Shown: piece after piece, positions 63,022 to 64,000 of the stretch
Position numbering within the stretch: the first letter of the stretch is position 1
Layout: each line of letters begins with the position of its first letter
Assembly: GCA_000023185.1 (NCBI GenBank)
Contig: CP001627.1
Location: forward strand, 1 to 64,000
Length of the DNA stretch: 64,000 nucleotides
Reading direction: 5' to 3'
From: Rhizobium leguminosarum bv. trifolii WSM1325
Lineage (GTDB): Bacteria; Pseudomonadota; Alphaproteobacteria; Rhizobiales; Rhizobiaceae
Position numbers and translations under genes: made by a program
The notes under the pieces: generated by a model
The model's database searches: none
What the model was told of the DNA's origin: nothing
The model's input: the letters and a program-made list of their open reading frames with translations, nothing else

Positions 63022-63873
63022 TCACTTCCCGGTCTGGCGCCAACGCGCGGCAGCCTGCTTCATCAGCTTGGCGTATTCCACCTCCGTGGCATCATCCAGC
63101 GGGAACATGCACTCGATCCTCAATTCCTGGGTCGTTATCGTCTGCGCAGTGCCGACCGTGGTCACCAGCGAGAAGAAGCTGAAAACCTGCCCGTCCTTGA
63201 CGAAGGACAAGGGGATGACGGGTGTGCTGTCCGCTGTCGTCGAGACCTTCCAGGCACTGTCCACATTCGGATAGGCGAGGAGCGCATCGATCAGCGCCTT
63301 CGTGTGCATGTCAATGACGCGGCCCACGGACTCTCTGAATACCCGCGCCATCAGACTTTCTGCAGTTTCCTCCCAGTTTGGGATGAAGGGCCGCAAACCG
63401 GCCGGATCGAACATCAGATGCAGCAGATTGCGCGGTTTTTCCCGTGCCGCCATGTCAATGAAGTTATTGAAGAAGCCCTGCGTCGCGTCGTTCGTCATGA
63501 CGACGTTCCAATACCGATCCATGACAACTGCCGGAAACGGCTCGTGCTGAACAAGCATGCGCCTTAACGCGCCCGTGACGCCTTTCATTTCAACATCGTC
63601 GATACCGCCTTCGGCGTAAATCGGGGCGTAACCGGCGGCGAGCAATAACGTATTGCGCTCTCGCAACGGCACATCAAGGGCGTCGGCGAGATGCAGCAGA
63701 TTGTGGCGGCCGGGCGTGCTTCGGCCACTTTCGATGAAGCTGATCTGACGCTGCGATATGCCGGTGTCGAGTGAGAGATCCAGTTGGCTCTTGCCGCGCG
63801 TGTCGCGCCAGGCGCGCAACTGGATGCCAAGCTCGTTCGGTACTGCGCTTGAAGGACTGTGCGTCGAGCTCAT
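63022..63873 (-). CDS. XRE-family regulator with MmyB-like ligand domain
   Basis: The ATG at 63873 gives 283 residues. Residues about 10-65 form an XRE HTH (GIQLRAWRDTRGKSQLDLSLDTGISQRQISFIESGRS). The C-terminal MmyB-like domain (AVVMDRYWNVVMTNDATQGFFNNF ... PRNLLHLMFDPAGLRPFI) is PAS-like and in related structures binds a fatty-acid-like ligand. It is likely a repressor of a nearby oxidoreductase or transport gene, which I cannot identify here. Confidence 0.92.
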   Translation of the reverse strand: MSSTHSPSSAVPNELGIQLRAWRDTRGKSQLDLSLDTGISQRQISFIESGRSTPGRHNLLHLADALDVPLRERNTLLLAAGYAPIYAEGGIDDVEMKGVTGALRRMLVQHEPFPAVVMDRYWNVVMTNDATQGFFNNFIDMAAREKPRNLLHLMFDPAGLRPFIPNWEETAESLMARVFRESVGRVIDMHTKALIDALLAYPNVDSAWKVSTTADSTPVIPLSFVKDGQVFSFFSLVTTVGTAQTITTQELRIECMFPLDDATEVEYAKLMKQAAARWRQTGK

Positions 63874-63945
63874 CTTATGGCGATCTCCGTCTGTGTGGCT
63901 AATGGCCGGCGGGGGCAATAACGCTCCCGCCAGCTGCGATATCGA

Positions 63946-64000
63946 TCAGAAAGCAACCGGGCCAACCGATCCGTACCAGCAGCCGACCTTGGCCGGCTCT
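63946..64000 (-). CDS. Partial C-terminus of a gene running out of the window
   Basis: A minus-strand frame ends at TGA 63948-63946 and reads VGCWYGSVGPVAF before the stop, open to the window edge. It is too short to name, and whether it is a real gene cannot be decided from 18 codons. Confidence 0.35.
   Translation of the reverse strand, partial: EPAKVGCWYGSVGPVAF

Noticed and set aside
1..64000. tRNA, rRNA or riboswitch genes
   Set aside because: I saw no cloverleaf, ribosomal or known riboswitch consensus by eye; a covariance-model scan could still find weak cases.

Overview
This window looks like part of a secondary replicon (plasmid or chromid) of a Rhizobium-type alphaproteobacterium. 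The clearest evidence is a complete repABC operon with a counter-transcribed RNA and two centromere-like palindromes (29.4-33.3 kb). Supporting evidence is a plasmid-borne RHE_PE00001-type (DUF1612) protein, a small RNA with anti-Shine-Dalgarno loops, an rpsU cluster, a RapA-like cadherin-type protein, and GC-rich coding sequence with a few AT-rich islands. No rRNA, tRNA or CRISPR array was seen.

Layout. 0-8 kb: a secreted protein of unknown role, a broken SRAP gene, a cuckoo/alpha-r14-type sRNA, two paralogous HTH proteins (3.8 and 6.5 kb) and a cspA plus NYN-LOTUS pair between them. 8.3-24.5 kb: an accessory block that looks like a conflict or nucleic-acid-processing island. It holds a CBS-HEPN protein; a PIN-like nuclease followed by a GHKL ATPase (+ strand); a minus-strand operon encoding two ParB-like proteins, a PD-(D/E)XK-like protein, an SNF2 helicase, a DGQHR/DndB-like protein, a radical SAM enzyme and a second GHKL ATPase; and a divergent UvrD-like helicase. 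I do not recognise this combination as a named system, and it is the main candidate for a new one. 24.5-29.3 kb: the DUF1612 protein, two antitoxin/PIN-toxin modules, an orphan antitoxin, a tyrosine recombinase and an IS630 remnant. 29.4-33.3 kb: repC, repB and repA.

34.4-42.5 kb: an apparently circularly permuted ROK protein, a trehalose-phosphatase, and an AraC regulator leading into a sugar or polyol operon (binding protein, ATPase, permease, two SDR dehydrogenases). 42.6-47.9 kb: VOC protein and tautomerase with a divergent TetR regulator, then a two-component system and a DUF4153 membrane protein. 48-51 kb: small conserved proteins, a RapA-like protein, rpsU and a PNPOx-like protein. 51.1-53.0 kb: an AbiEi/AbiEii module flanked by direct repeats of about 225 bp that duplicate the end of the PNPOx-like gene. 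53.2-64 kb: LysR and a divergent aldo-keto reductase; a bacteriocin-type operon (leader-like protein, small membrane protein, double-glycine peptide, HlyD, C39-peptidase ABC exporter); an S9 peptidase; PPK2; and an XRE/MmyB-type regulator.

The accessory genes are mostly conflict genes (toxins, nucleases, helicases, bacteriocin) around a plasmid backbone. The cargo on the right is metabolic and regulatory.
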